From an uncultured Eubacteriales bacterium (GTDB lineage Bacteria > Bacillota > Clostridia > Christensenellales > Aristaeellaceae), in the NCBI GenBank assembly GCA_900542445.1, contig UQNN01000017.1, forward strand, positions 1-48,637: 48,637 nucleotides of DNA, in the 5' to 3' direction. The notes beneath the pieces were generated by a model. That model worked only from the letters and a program-made list of their open reading frames with translations, did not search any database and had not been told where the DNA came from. The position numbers and the translations under genes were made by a program. Shown here piece after piece: positions 35,665-42,791 of the stretch. How positions within the stretch are numbered: position 1 is the first letter of the stretch; every line of letters begins with the position of its first letter.

Positions 35665-38097
35665 ATGCAGTACGGCCATTTTGACGACGCGGCCCGTGAA
35701 TACGTCATCACCGAGCCGCAGACGCCGTCGCCCTGGATCAACTATCTGGGCAGCGAGGCGTTTTTTACCCTGATGAGCAACACCAGCGGCGGTTACAGCT
35801 TCTATAAGGACGCGCGCATGCTGCGCCTGACCCGCTACCGCTACAACAACGTGCCGACCGACGCGGGCGGACAGTATTTCTATATCAACGACGGCGGCGT
35901 CGTGTGGACGCCGGGCTTCATGCCGGTGAAAACCCCGCTGGATCGCTATGAGTGCCGCCACGGCCTGGGCTACACCCGCATCACGGGTGAGAAGAACGGG
36001 CTTGAGGCGGTGGAAACCGCGATGGTGCCGCGCGGCGTGAACGCGCTGGTGACGAAAGTGGAATTGACCAACCATGCGAACGAGGCCAAAGAGGTTTCAC
36101 TGTACAGTTTTGTGGAGTTCTGCCTGTGGAACGCGCAGGACGATGCGACCAATTTCCAGCGCAATTTCTCCACCGGCGAGGTCGAAATCGAAGGCAGCGC
36201 GATCTATCACAAGACGGAATACCGTGAGCGCCGCAACCACTTTGCCGTTTACGCCGTGAATGCGCCGATCGACGGCTTCGACACCGATCGCGAAAGCTTC
36301 CTCGGCGCGTACAATGGTTTTGGCGAGCCGCGCGCCGTGTTTGAAAACAAGAGCGCGAACAGCGTCGCCAGCGGATGGGCGCCCATCGGCAGCCACAATC
36401 TGCGCGGCACATTGCAGCCGGGCGAACGCGTGTGTTTCGTGTTTGTGCTGGGTTACTGCGAGAATCCGGAGGAAGAGAAGTTCGTCGCGCCGAACGTCAT
36501 CAATAAAGCGCCTGCCTACAAGCTGATGGAGCAGTTCAGCAGCGAAGCACAGTTTGACGCGGCCTTTGACGAGCTGGCCGGGTATTGGGACGGTCTGCTT
36601 TCCATCTATCAGGTGCAGAGCGGCGAACCGCGTCTCAACCGCATGGTCAACCTCTGGAACCAGTATCAATGCATGGTGACGTTCAACATGTCCCGTTCGG
36701 CCAGCTACTATGAATCCGGCATTGGCCGCGGCATGGGCTTCCGCGATTCCACACAGGATCTGCTTGGCTTTGTGCATTTGATTCCCACGCGCGCCCGCGA
36801 ACGTATTCTGGATATTGCGGCGACGCAGTTCCCGGACGGCAGCGCCTATCATCAGTATCAGCCGTTGACCAAGCGCGGCAATTTCGACGTGGGTTCTGGC
36901 TTCAACGACGACCCGCTCTGGCTGATTTTCGGCGTGGCGGCATATGTCAAGGAGACGGGAGATCTGAGCATCCTGAGCGAAAACGTGCCGTTTGACAACG
37001 ACGAGAGCAAGGCGCAGCCGCTGATGGAACATCTGCGCCGCAGCTTCCATTATACGGTGGATCATCTCGGCCCGCACGGCCTGCCGCTTATCGGCCGCGC
37101 GGATTGGAACGACTGCCTGAATCTCAACTGCTTCTCCAAGACGCCGGGCGAGAGCTTCCAGACGACGGCGAATTTTGAATCCGGCGTGGCGGAATCGCTG
37201 TTTATCGCGGGCATGTTCGTCGGCGTCTGCCCGGATTATGAGGAGCTCTGCCGCCGCTACGGCTGGAACGAGGAAGCCGAGGCCGTCGCTGGGCACAAAG
37301 CCGCGATGGAAAAGGCCGTGCTCGAACATGGCTGGGACGGCGAATGGTTCCTGCGCGCTTACGACGCGTTTGGCAACAAGATCGGCTCGCACGAGTGCGA
37401 CGAGGGACAGATTTACATCGAGCCGCAGGGCTTCCTCGTCATGGCGGGCGTGGGCGTGAAAGAAGGACTGGCGCAGCGCGCACTGGATTCCGTCCGTGAG
37501 AAGCTGCTCAGCGAGCACGGCGTGGCGATTCTCACGCCGCCCTACACGCGCTATCACCTTGAATTGGGCGAAATCAGCTCCTATCCGCCGGGATATAAGG
37601 AGAACGGCGGCATCTTCTGCCACAACAACCCGTGGATTGTGCTGGCGGAGACGACGCTGGGCCACGGCGGCCGCGCATATGACATCTATCGCCGAACCTG
37701 CCCGGCCTATATCACCGATCAGAAGCTGCATCATACCGAGCCGTATGTATACAGCCAGATGGTCGCCGGCCCGTATGCGCCACACTTTGGCGAGGCGAAG
37801 AACAGTTGGCTGACCGGAACGGCGGCGTGGACGTTCTATACCGCATCGCAGGGCATTTTGGGCATCAAGCCGGATTACGACGGCCTGAAGATCGATCCGT
37901 GCCTGCCCAAGGAGCTGGACGAGCTGACCGTGACGCGCAAGTTCCGCGGCAGCGAGTACGAGGTGCATATCCTCAACCACGCGGGCGACGAGAAGGGCGC
38001 GATTCACCTGACCGTGGACGGAAAGCCGGTGGATGGATGCGTCATTCCGGCAGATGGGAAGCCGGGGAAACACCACGTCGAAGCCGTAATCGAATAA
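35665..38097 (+). CDS. Cellobiose phosphorylase, GH94
   Basis: An 810-residue cytoplasmic enzyme that splits cellobiose with phosphate into glucose 1-phosphate and glucose, saving ATP. The N-terminus (MQYGHFDDAAREYVI, then PWINYLGSEAFFTLMSNTSG) and the YECRHGLGYTRI stretch match clostridial cellobiose phosphorylases, which are 811-812 residues long. The segment RADWNDCLNL (D480, D483) holds the general acid, and HNNPWIVLAETTLGHG lies near the phosphate site. AAGGAGG lies about nine bases before the start. It is divergent from the LacI gene. Laminaribiose or longer-chain specificity cannot be fully excluded. Confidence 0.93.
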   Translation: MQYGHFDDAAREYVITEPQTPSPWINYLGSEAFFTLMSNTSGGYSFYKDARMLRLTRYRYNNVPTDAGGQYFYINDGGVVWTPGFMPVKTPLDRYECRHGLGYTRITGEKNGLEAVETAMVPRGVNALVTKVELTNHANEAKEVSLYSFVEFCLWNAQDDATNFQRNFSTGEVEIEGSAIYHKTEYRERRNHFAVYAVNAPIDGFDTDRESFLGAYNGFGEPRAVFENKSANSVASGWAPIGSHNLRGTLQPGERVCFVFVLGYCENPEEEKFVAPNVINKAPAYKLMEQFSSEAQFDAAFDELAGYWDGLLSIYQVQSGEPRLNRMVNLWNQYQCMVTFNMSRSASYYESGIGRGMGFRDSTQDLLGFVHLIPTRARERILDIAATQFPDGSAYHQYQPLTKRGNFDVGSGFNDDPLWLIFGVAAYVKETGDLSILSENVPFDNDESKAQPLMEHLRRSFHYTVDHLGPHGLPLIGRADWNDCLNLNCFSKTPGESFQTTANFESGVAESLFIAGMFVGVCPDYEELCRRYGWNEEAEAVAGHKAAMEKAVLEHGWDGEWFLRAYDAFGNKIGSHECDEGQIYIEPQGFLVMAGVGVKEGLAQRALDSVREKLLSEHGVAILTPPYTRYHLELGEISSYPPGYKENGGIFCHNNPWIVLAETTLGHGGRAYDIYRRTCPAYITDQKLHHTEPYVYSQMVAGPYAPHFGEAKNSWLTGTAAWTFYTASQGILGIKPDYDGLKIDPCLPKELDELTVTRKFRGSEYEVHILNHAGDEKGAIHLTVDGKPVDGCVIPADGKPGKHHVEAVIE

Positions 38098-38108
38098 ACG
38101 GATCAACG

Positions 38109-38136
38109 AAGGGGCTGCTTGAGCGGCCTCTTCATT
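38109..38136 (+). terminator. Terminator after cellobiose phosphorylase
   Basis: AAGGGGCTGC pairs with GCGGCCTCTT (two G-U) over TTGA, followed by CATTTT. Moderate. Confidence 0.55.
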
Positions 38137-38239
38137 TTCATCTTGCATTTCATGCAGAATTGTGATATTCTCATGCTATAATCCAATTAAATCAATGGAT
38201 GAACAAGATGAACTTGCAAAAACGGGAGGATGAATCATC

Positions 38240-39151
38240 ATGATTATTTGCGATACGCACTGCGACACGCTGTATATGCGCGCGCTCCAGCCGAATAAAA
38301 CGCCCTGTGTGACGATGGACGCCATGAAAAAAGGCGGCATGAGCCTGCAAACCTGCACGCTGTACGCAGGCAATCAGGGCATGGCAGGCCATCCGTATGA
38401 CAAGGCGATGGCCGAATACCACGCCTTTGAGCATCTGCGCGATGCGGAGGGCTGGGAGCGCGTCAATTCGCCGCTGGAGGCGGAGGACGGCAAAGTGAAG
38501 ATTCTGCTGAGCGTCGAGGGCGGCGAAATCTTTGAGGGCAAGGTCGAGCGCGTGCATGAGTTTTACGGTTACGGCGTGCGCATGGCCGCGCTGACGTGGA
38601 ACAATGAAAACGAAATCGGCCATTCCGCCAAGAGCGGCTCGAAAGAGGGCATTAAGCCGCGCGGCTGGGAGATTCTGCGCGCAATGGCGGAACTCAAGAT
38701 GGCCGCGGATACGAGCCACCTCAACGAGGCGGGTTTCTGGGATTTGATCGATAAGCACAGCCAGCCGCCGATGGCCTCCCATTCGTGCGCCATGTCGCTG
38801 TGCAGGCATTTCCGCAACCTGACCGATGAGCAGATCCGCGCGATGGTCAAGCGCGGCGGCTGGATCGGTGTGAATTTCTATCCGTCCTTCCTTTCCGAAA
38901 GCGGAGAGGCCAGCGTCTCCACCATCTGCGACCATATCGATTATATGTGCCAGCTCGGCGCGGAAAAGAACGTCGGCTTCGGCAGCGATTTTGACGGCAT
39001 CGAAACCACGCCGACGGATTGCAAGAGCCCGGCCGATGTGCCGAAGATTCTGGATGAACTGCGCCGCCGCGGATACAGCGAGGAAGCCGTCGCCGATATC
39101 GCGGGCCGGAATTTCCTGAATTATTACCGCAGACTGGGCTGGACGGAGTAA
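38240..39151 (+). CDS. Membrane dipeptidase family (M19) metallopeptidase
   Basis: A 303-residue zinc hydrolase related to renal dipeptidase, cleaving dipeptides including some with D-residues. The metal motif is DTHCDT (His7, Asp9), then SVEGGEIF with the bridging Glu, AADTSHLNEAGFWDLI, ASHSCAMSLCRHFRNLTDEQ and GSDFDGIE. There is no signal peptide, so it is probably cytoplasmic, as in most Firmicute members. GGAGGATGA lies close before the start. A possible promoter is TTGCAT near 38141 with TATTCT, or the TATAAT near 38176. It is a single-gene unit. Confidence 0.92.
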   Translation: MIICDTHCDTLYMRALQPNKTPCVTMDAMKKGGMSLQTCTLYAGNQGMAGHPYDKAMAEYHAFEHLRDAEGWERVNSPLEAEDGKVKILLSVEGGEIFEGKVERVHEFYGYGVRMAALTWNNENEIGHSAKSGSKEGIKPRGWEILRAMAELKMAADTSHLNEAGFWDLIDKHSQPPMASHSCAMSLCRHFRNLTDEQIRAMVKRGGWIGVNFYPSFLSESGEASVSTICDHIDYMCQLGAEKNVGFGSDFDGIETTPTDCKSPADVPKILDELRRRGYSEEAVADIAGRNFLNYYRRLGWTE

Positions 39152-39293
39152 ACGGGACCGCATGATGCGGTTTGCGCGGCAGACGCATTGGAATGCAGAA
39201 GCGCGGAAATGCGTGCCCCTGCAATAAAAAGGCGTTTTTTCGACAGCGTGTCGTTTTGCTGATTCAGTTTTGGAGGGTATAAATCGTCATAAC

Positions 39294-39375
39294 ATGGATT
39301 GCACAGCAATCCATAAATGGGAAATCCAAGAACCCCAGGTTCTTGGTTGGAGTAGGGGATAAAGCCCCCAATCGT
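39294..39375 (-). repeat. Hairpin cluster (repeat copy C)
   Basis: Read on the minus strand it begins ACGATTGGGGGCTTTATCCCC. Perfect stems with three-base loops follow: GGTTCTTGG region (39326-39346, CCAAGAACC/GGTTCTTGG) and ATGGATTGC/GCAATCCAT (39294-39314). Order, stem lengths and the 11-base gap between the last two stems match copy A at 17804-17885, but the stem bases differ. Confidence 0.7.
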
Positions 39376-39381
39376 TCTCTG

Positions 39382-40542
39382 ATGCCTATGAAAACAGCGT
39401 ACCTTGTGCCGGATTATGTGCCGGAATTTGCATGTAAAATGGGCGCGTGCCGCCGCCCCTGCTGTGAGGGGTGGCCAATTTCGATGTCTACTGAGGATTA
39501 TTTCAGGCTGCTCGGTGTGCCCTGCGGCCCCGCCATGCGTGAACGGCTCGATAACGCCGTGCGCGTTTCGCTCCACCCGACGCCCGAAGCCTATGCGCAA
39601 ATCGCGCCGACGTGGACGGGCGACTGCCCGCTGCATCTGCCCGACGGGCGCTGCTCTGTGCATGCCATGCTCGGCCCGAACGTATTGCCGACCGTCTGCC
39701 GGCTGTATCCGCGCGGCATTCGCGTCGAGGACGGCAACGAGTGCTCATGCGCCAACAGCTGCGAAGCGGTCATTGAAACGATGATGCGGCGGAAAGCGCC
39801 GATTCGGTTTGTACAGACTGAGCTGGATATTCAGCCGCCGAAAGCCGCAAAGCGCGAGTTTTTCTTTGAAACTGTCGGCAGGGCGCAGGAGATCCGGCTG
39901 TATTTCATCCGCATTATGCAGGAAAGGGGAAAAACCCTGCCTCAAAGGCTGATGAAGCTTGGCGAAGCGCTTCGGCAGATGGAAAACGCGCTGAAACGGA
40001 AGGATGAAAAGCGCGTTGGTGAACTGCTCGGCGGCGCGGAATTGGCGGCATACGACCTGCCGCAAAAGCCGAATCGGGCGCACGCGCTGAACATTGCATG
40101 CGCTATGCTGGAACGGATTGACGGGCAGAGCGGCAGCGTTCGGGAACACGGCGAAGCTGCGCTTGCCCTGCTGGGCGGCGAGGACGGGCGCGCGGCGCGC
40201 TATGCGGCGGCGGAACGGCATCTGAATGAGGCATTGCCCGATTGGACGGTTGCCTTTGAACATGCGCTCGTCAATCACATGTTTTTTGAGCAGTTCCCGT
40301 TTCAGGATCGAGACGAGGGGCTTTGCGATGAGTTCGTCGCGATTTGCGCGGTATATGTCGTGCTGCGCGTGCTCTGCGTCTGCGCGATGGTGGGGCAGAG
40401 CGAACAGACCGTGTTTGTGGACGCGATGGCCGCGACATTCCGTTTTATCGACCATACCGCGTTCGACCGATATGGTGCGCATCTGCTCAAAACGCTTGGC
40501 TGCGCCGACGAAGCGGGGCTGGCCGAGCTGGTTACGCTGTGA
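39382..40542 (+). CDS. FliB-like lysine N-methylase family protein
   Basis: A 386-residue protein (384 if ATG at 39388 is used; neither start has a clear ribosome site, so the beginning is uncertain). The N-terminus YVPEFACKMGACRRPCCEGW has the Cys cluster of the FliB flagellin-lysine methylase family. CPLHLPDGRCSVHAMLG and CRLYPRGIRVEDG with further Cys follow; this family is thought to bind an iron-sulfur or metal centre. No flagellin gene is nearby, so the methylation target is unknown and the annotation is by family only. The hairpin cluster directly upstream may replace normal leader sequences. Confidence 0.75.
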   Translation: MPMKTAYLVPDYVPEFACKMGACRRPCCEGWPISMSTEDYFRLLGVPCGPAMRERLDNAVRVSLHPTPEAYAQIAPTWTGDCPLHLPDGRCSVHAMLGPNVLPTVCRLYPRGIRVEDGNECSCANSCEAVIETMMRRKAPIRFVQTELDIQPPKAAKREFFFETVGRAQEIRLYFIRIMQERGKTLPQRLMKLGEALRQMENALKRKDEKRVGELLGGAELAAYDLPQKPNRAHALNIACAMLERIDGQSGSVREHGEAALALLGGEDGRAARYAAAERHLNEALPDWTVAFEHALVNHMFFEQFPFQDRDEGLCDEFVAICAVYVVLRVLCVCAMVGQSEQTVFVDAMAATFRFIDHTAFDRYGAHLLKTLGCADEAGLAELVTL

Positions 40543-40573
40543 ACGCGGCATAAAACAAATATACGGAATATGG

Positions 40574-40614
40574 AAAAGAGCTGTTGGGCGGGTGAAGCCG
40601 AACAGCTCTTTTTG
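40574..40614. terminator. Bidirectional terminator
   Basis: AAAAGAGCTGTT pairs perfectly with AACAGCTCTTTT over 15 bases and ends in a T-run on both strands. It serves the convergent genes at 39382 and 40618. Confidence 0.85.
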
Positions 40615-40617
40615 AAG

Positions 40618-41079
40618 TTATTTGTTCTGATGCAGCACGGCAAGCGCATTCTCCGTCAGCGTCAGGGGCGCGACGAAGGTAAAGCGGGCGGCTTCGGAAT
40701 CTTCCAGATAATCATAACGGAAAGTGATGCCCCGAATGTCGGCTTGTTTCCAAAGCTCGCAGAGGGTTTTGCTCATCGCCTTAGCCTGCTCCTTCGTACA
40801 GGCGACGTCTGCGACGGTGCAGATGGAAACGAGTTCTGAAAACGGCTTATACTGTCCGCCCAGAAAGTCGCGAACGATGCGGCTGCTGGTTTCGCGGAAA
40901 TCTGAAGCGTTTTTTTCCTGATTGAACATGTGCATGATATCCTCCTGGCGAAAACGCCATTGCCCTCCGATTTTTGTGCCTGTTAAAACGCCTTTTCGCA
41001 GATAATTGCGAATCGTGCGGGTGGTGACAGCTGTCATTTCGGCGACTTCCTCCACCGAATAGAGTTTTTCAAGCGCCAT
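40618..41079 (-). CDS. Helix-turn-helix (MerR/excisionase-like) regulator
   Basis: A 153-residue protein. The first 50 residues are an excisionase-type winged helix (YSVEEVAEMTAVTTRTIRNY, then GTKIGGQWRFRQEDI). The remaining 100 residues (ASDFRETSSRIVRDFLGGQY to the end) are not recognised but look like a small ligand or dimerisation domain. The start follows AAAAGGAGG. It lies close to two further small DNA-binding genes (41240 and 42026), though they are in separate transcripts. Targets unknown. Confidence 0.8.
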   Translation of the reverse strand: MALEKLYSVEEVAEMTAVTTRTIRNYLRKGVLTGTKIGGQWRFRQEDIMHMFNQEKNASDFRETSSRIVRDFLGGQYKPFSELVSICTVADVACTKEQAKAMSKTLCELWKQADIRGITFRYDYLEDSEAARFTFVAPLTLTENALAVLHQNK

Positions 41080-41120
41080 AATGAACCTCCTTTTGAAACG
41101 GATTCGATCGATCTATGCGT

Positions 41121-41149
41121 ATTATGAGAGAAAACAGGCGCAAAAACAA
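41121..41149 (-). promoter_or_regulatory. Promoter of the MerR-like gene
   Basis: On the minus strand, TTGTTT (41149-41144), a 17-base spacer and CATAAT (41126-41121). The palindromic GATCGATC lies just downstream and could be an operator. Confidence 0.55.
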
Positions 41150-41190
41150 GACGGGTTTTCCGCAGTTTTCCTATATTTTCCTAACTAGAT

Positions 41191-41225
41191 AAAAAAAGAA
41201 TCCCGCCTTTCATCAGGCGAGACTC
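41191..41225 (-). terminator. Terminator of the S24 repressor gene
   Basis: On the minus strand GAGTCTCGCCT pairs with AAGGCGGGATTC (with wobble pairs), then seven Ts. It lies 14 bases past the stop codon. Confidence 0.8.
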
Positions 41226-41239
41226 AAAAACAGAGAAAA

Positions 41240-41869
41240 TTACAGCATGAACCGCACGGCGACGGCCTTGCCCAGCACGCGCACCATGCGCGTTTCATCC
41301 TCGCCGCCGATGTCGATGGGGGAATAGGCGGGGTTGGATGGGAGCAGCTGGGTAAAGACGACGTTGCCGTCCGGACCGCGAAGGCGGCGCACATGCTTGA
41401 GCGTGACTTCGTTATCCAGCGCGACGGCGGCGATTTCGCCGTCCTGTACATGATCCTGACTGCGGATGAACACGATATCGCCCGAATGGATACGGTCGCC
41501 GATCATGGAATCGCCTTCGGCGATGAGCGCGAAATCGCAGGGAAAGTCGTCCTCCACGGTGACAAACTCCGTGCCGTCGCCCGGCTTATAAATCGGCTCG
41601 CCGCAGGCCGCGCTGCCCAGAATCGGCACGCGCCGCATGCCGGAAACGGGCATCAGTTCCGGCGGCATGATCGCCTCTTCGCCGGAGAGCGCTGAAACCG
41701 GCAGACCGAGCTTTTGCGCAAAGGCGGTCACGACGGAGAGACGGGGAACGCGCTTCTTGGTTTCGTAACGGCTGATGACCTGCTTGGTCGTGCCCAGCAG
41801 GGCGGCAAGCTCATCCTGCGAAAGGCCGCGCTCGGCGCGAATCTGCCGTAAAATATCACCGAATTCCAT
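41240..41869 (-). CDS. LexA/CI-like repressor (XRE helix-turn-helix plus S24 peptidase)
   Basis: A 209-residue repressor with self-cleaving tail. ATG at 41869 follows AAGGAGGG. Residues 5-60 are an XRE helix-turn-helix (LRQIRAERGLSQDELAALLG, TTKQVISRYE). The S24 domain has the cleavage site ACG at residues 88-90 (Cys-Gly instead of the Ala-Gly of LexA), nucleophile Ser121 in EGDSMIGD and Lys158 in NEVTLKHV. Such proteins release their targets after RecA-stimulated cleavage during DNA damage. It is divergent from the small HTH gene at 42026, the probable target. It may be a domesticated phage-type switch. Confidence 0.88.
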   Translation of the reverse strand: MEFGDILRQIRAERGLSQDELAALLGTTKQVISRYETKKRVPRLSVVTAFAQKLGLPVSALSGEEAIMPPELMPVSGMRRVPILGSAACGEPIYKPGDGTEFVTVEDDFPCDFALIAEGDSMIGDRIHSGDIVFIRSQDHVQDGEIAAVALDNEVTLKHVRRLRGPDGNVVFTQLLPSNPAYSPIDIGGEDETRMVRVLGKAVAVRFML

Positions 41870-41904
41870 AATGCCCTCCTTGAAATACAGAACTGAACAC
41901 ATTC

Positions 41905-41932
41905 ATTATACCGCAAAAGTTGCCGATTGCAA
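41905..41932 (-). promoter_or_regulatory. Promoter of the S24 repressor gene
   Basis: On the minus strand, TTGCAA (41932-41927), a 16-base spacer and a perfect TATAAT (41910-41905). The inverted repeat GTTGC/GCAAC (41919-41933) overlaps the -35 and may serve for autorepression. Confidence 0.7.
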
Positions 41933-41962
41933 CCCAAAAAGAAAAAAATTCAAAATTTGTCA

Positions 41963-42025
41963 CCAAACGGTTGACGAACGTCCGTTCCCGTGGTAGAATA
42001 CATCCATCGCCAAACGGATGACGAA
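41963..42025. promoter_or_regulatory. Direct repeats around the divergent promoter, candidate S24 operators
   Basis: CCAAACGGTTGACGAA (41963-41978) and CCAAACGGATGACGAA (42010-42025) differ at one base and are 47 bases apart. One covers the -35 box of the rightward promoter and the other begins near the expected transcription start. The first also carries inverted AACGG/CCGTT arms. They are well placed for repression by the divergent S24 protein. Confidence 0.6.
41971..41999 (+). promoter_or_regulatory. Strong rightward promoter of the S24-linked gene
   Basis: TTGACG (41971-41976), a 17-base spacer and TAGAAT (41994-41999). The transcript would begin near 42006. Confidence 0.75.
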
Positions 42026-42451
42026 ATGGAAAAGATGATGGATGGTGGAATGGAAATGATGATAAACAGCTTGAATAACAATCAAAGTGGTTATCGCAAT
42101 CGAAATCAATGCATCAGTATTCAATGTGGTGGAGAATATGAAAGAAACGCCAGCCGTCCGTCCGGCAGAAAGGAATCGCGGGAGGCAGCGCTGACGCGTC
42201 GCATTCGCCAGCTTGAACAGCGGGTATTTGCGCTGGAAGAAATGCTGCTCAAGGCCGATGAACTTCAATATAAAACCGCGGAAGAAGCGTTGGTCGCTCA
42301 GTATGGCGAGAGCGTGGATAAATCGCTGGCTGCGCGCATCATGGGCGTGACGCGCTCGACGGTGTACGCCATGCTGGCGGATGGGCGCGTGGAAGCGGCG
42401 GGCGGCGGCAAGCGCGTGAACGTGCGCAGCATCGCGCGGTATCTTGCGTAA
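42026..42451 (+). CDS. Small helix-turn-helix protein under S24 control
   Basis: A 141-residue protein if started at 42026, the first in-frame ATG after the likely transcription start. No start has a good ribosome site, and ATG at 42038 is an alternative. After a Met/Asn-rich N-terminus there is a helical, coiled-coil-like stretch (LTRRIRQLEQRVFALEEMLL) and then a C-terminal excisionase-like helix-turn-helix (SLAARIMGVTRSTVYAMLAD, ending VNVRSIARYLA). The wing is GGGKRVNV. Its promoter lies between the S24 operator candidates, so it may be induced by DNA damage. Confidence 0.65.
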   Translation: MEKMMDGGMEMMINSLNNNQSGYRNRNQCISIQCGGEYERNASRPSGRKESREAALTRRIRQLEQRVFALEEMLLKADELQYKTAEEALVAQYGESVDKSLAARIMGVTRSTVYAMLADGRVEAAGGGKRVNVRSIARYLA

Positions 42452-42491
42452 CGAGTAGGGAACAGAACAAAGCGAAAGGGCGGGAATAAAG

Positions 42492-42623
42492 ATGACGATG
42501 GTTGAAGCGGTGATTCTCCTGGGGTTTGGCGTGCCGATTGCGGCGGCGTGTACGGCGTTTGTGGTGATGGCCTGCCGCATGCAGAATGAGGAAAACGCAA
42601 AGCTTGCGGCACAGCACAAATAA
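42492..42623 (+). CDS. Small membrane protein of 43 residues
   Basis: Starts MTMVEAVILLGFGVPIAAAC and continues TAFVVMACRMQNEENAKLAA before a charged tail. One hydrophobic segment of about 25 residues is followed by a polar tail, the shape of a single-pass small membrane protein. It lies 40 bases after the small HTH gene and directly before a strong terminator, so it is probably the second gene of that S24-controlled transcript. The ribosome site (AAAGGGCGGG) is loose. No family is recognised. SOS-induced small membrane toxins or division inhibitors have this form, but that is only a possibility. Confidence 0.6.
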   Translation: MTMVEAVILLGFGVPIAAACTAFVVMACRMQNEENAKLAAQHK

Positions 42624-42629
42624 GGGGGG

Positions 42630-42654
42630 CGCGCTGCAAACGCAGCGCGTTTTT
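42630..42654 (+). terminator. Terminator of the S24-controlled transcript
   Basis: CGCGCTGC pairs perfectly with GCAGCGCG over AAAC, then five Ts. Confidence 0.9.
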
Positions 42655-42702
42655 GTGCATTCTATGCGGATAAAATTGGGCGCAGATGTGGAATCTTCCG
42701 TC

Positions 42703-42731
42703 TTGAAAAGATTATGAGAAGCGTGTATAAT
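42703..42731 (+). promoter_or_regulatory. Promoter of the MATE exporter gene
   Basis: TTGAAA (42703-42708), a 17-base spacer and a perfect TATAAT (42726-42731). Confidence 0.8.
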
Positions 42732-42791
42732 ACCGCTGTTTTTAAAGCATTTGTATTCAAGATTGACCACCGTTTGATGAGGGAGATTTCA

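Noticed and set aside
36097..38148. Minus-strand open frame of 683 codons
   Set aside because: Antisense to the well-supported cellobiose phosphorylase.
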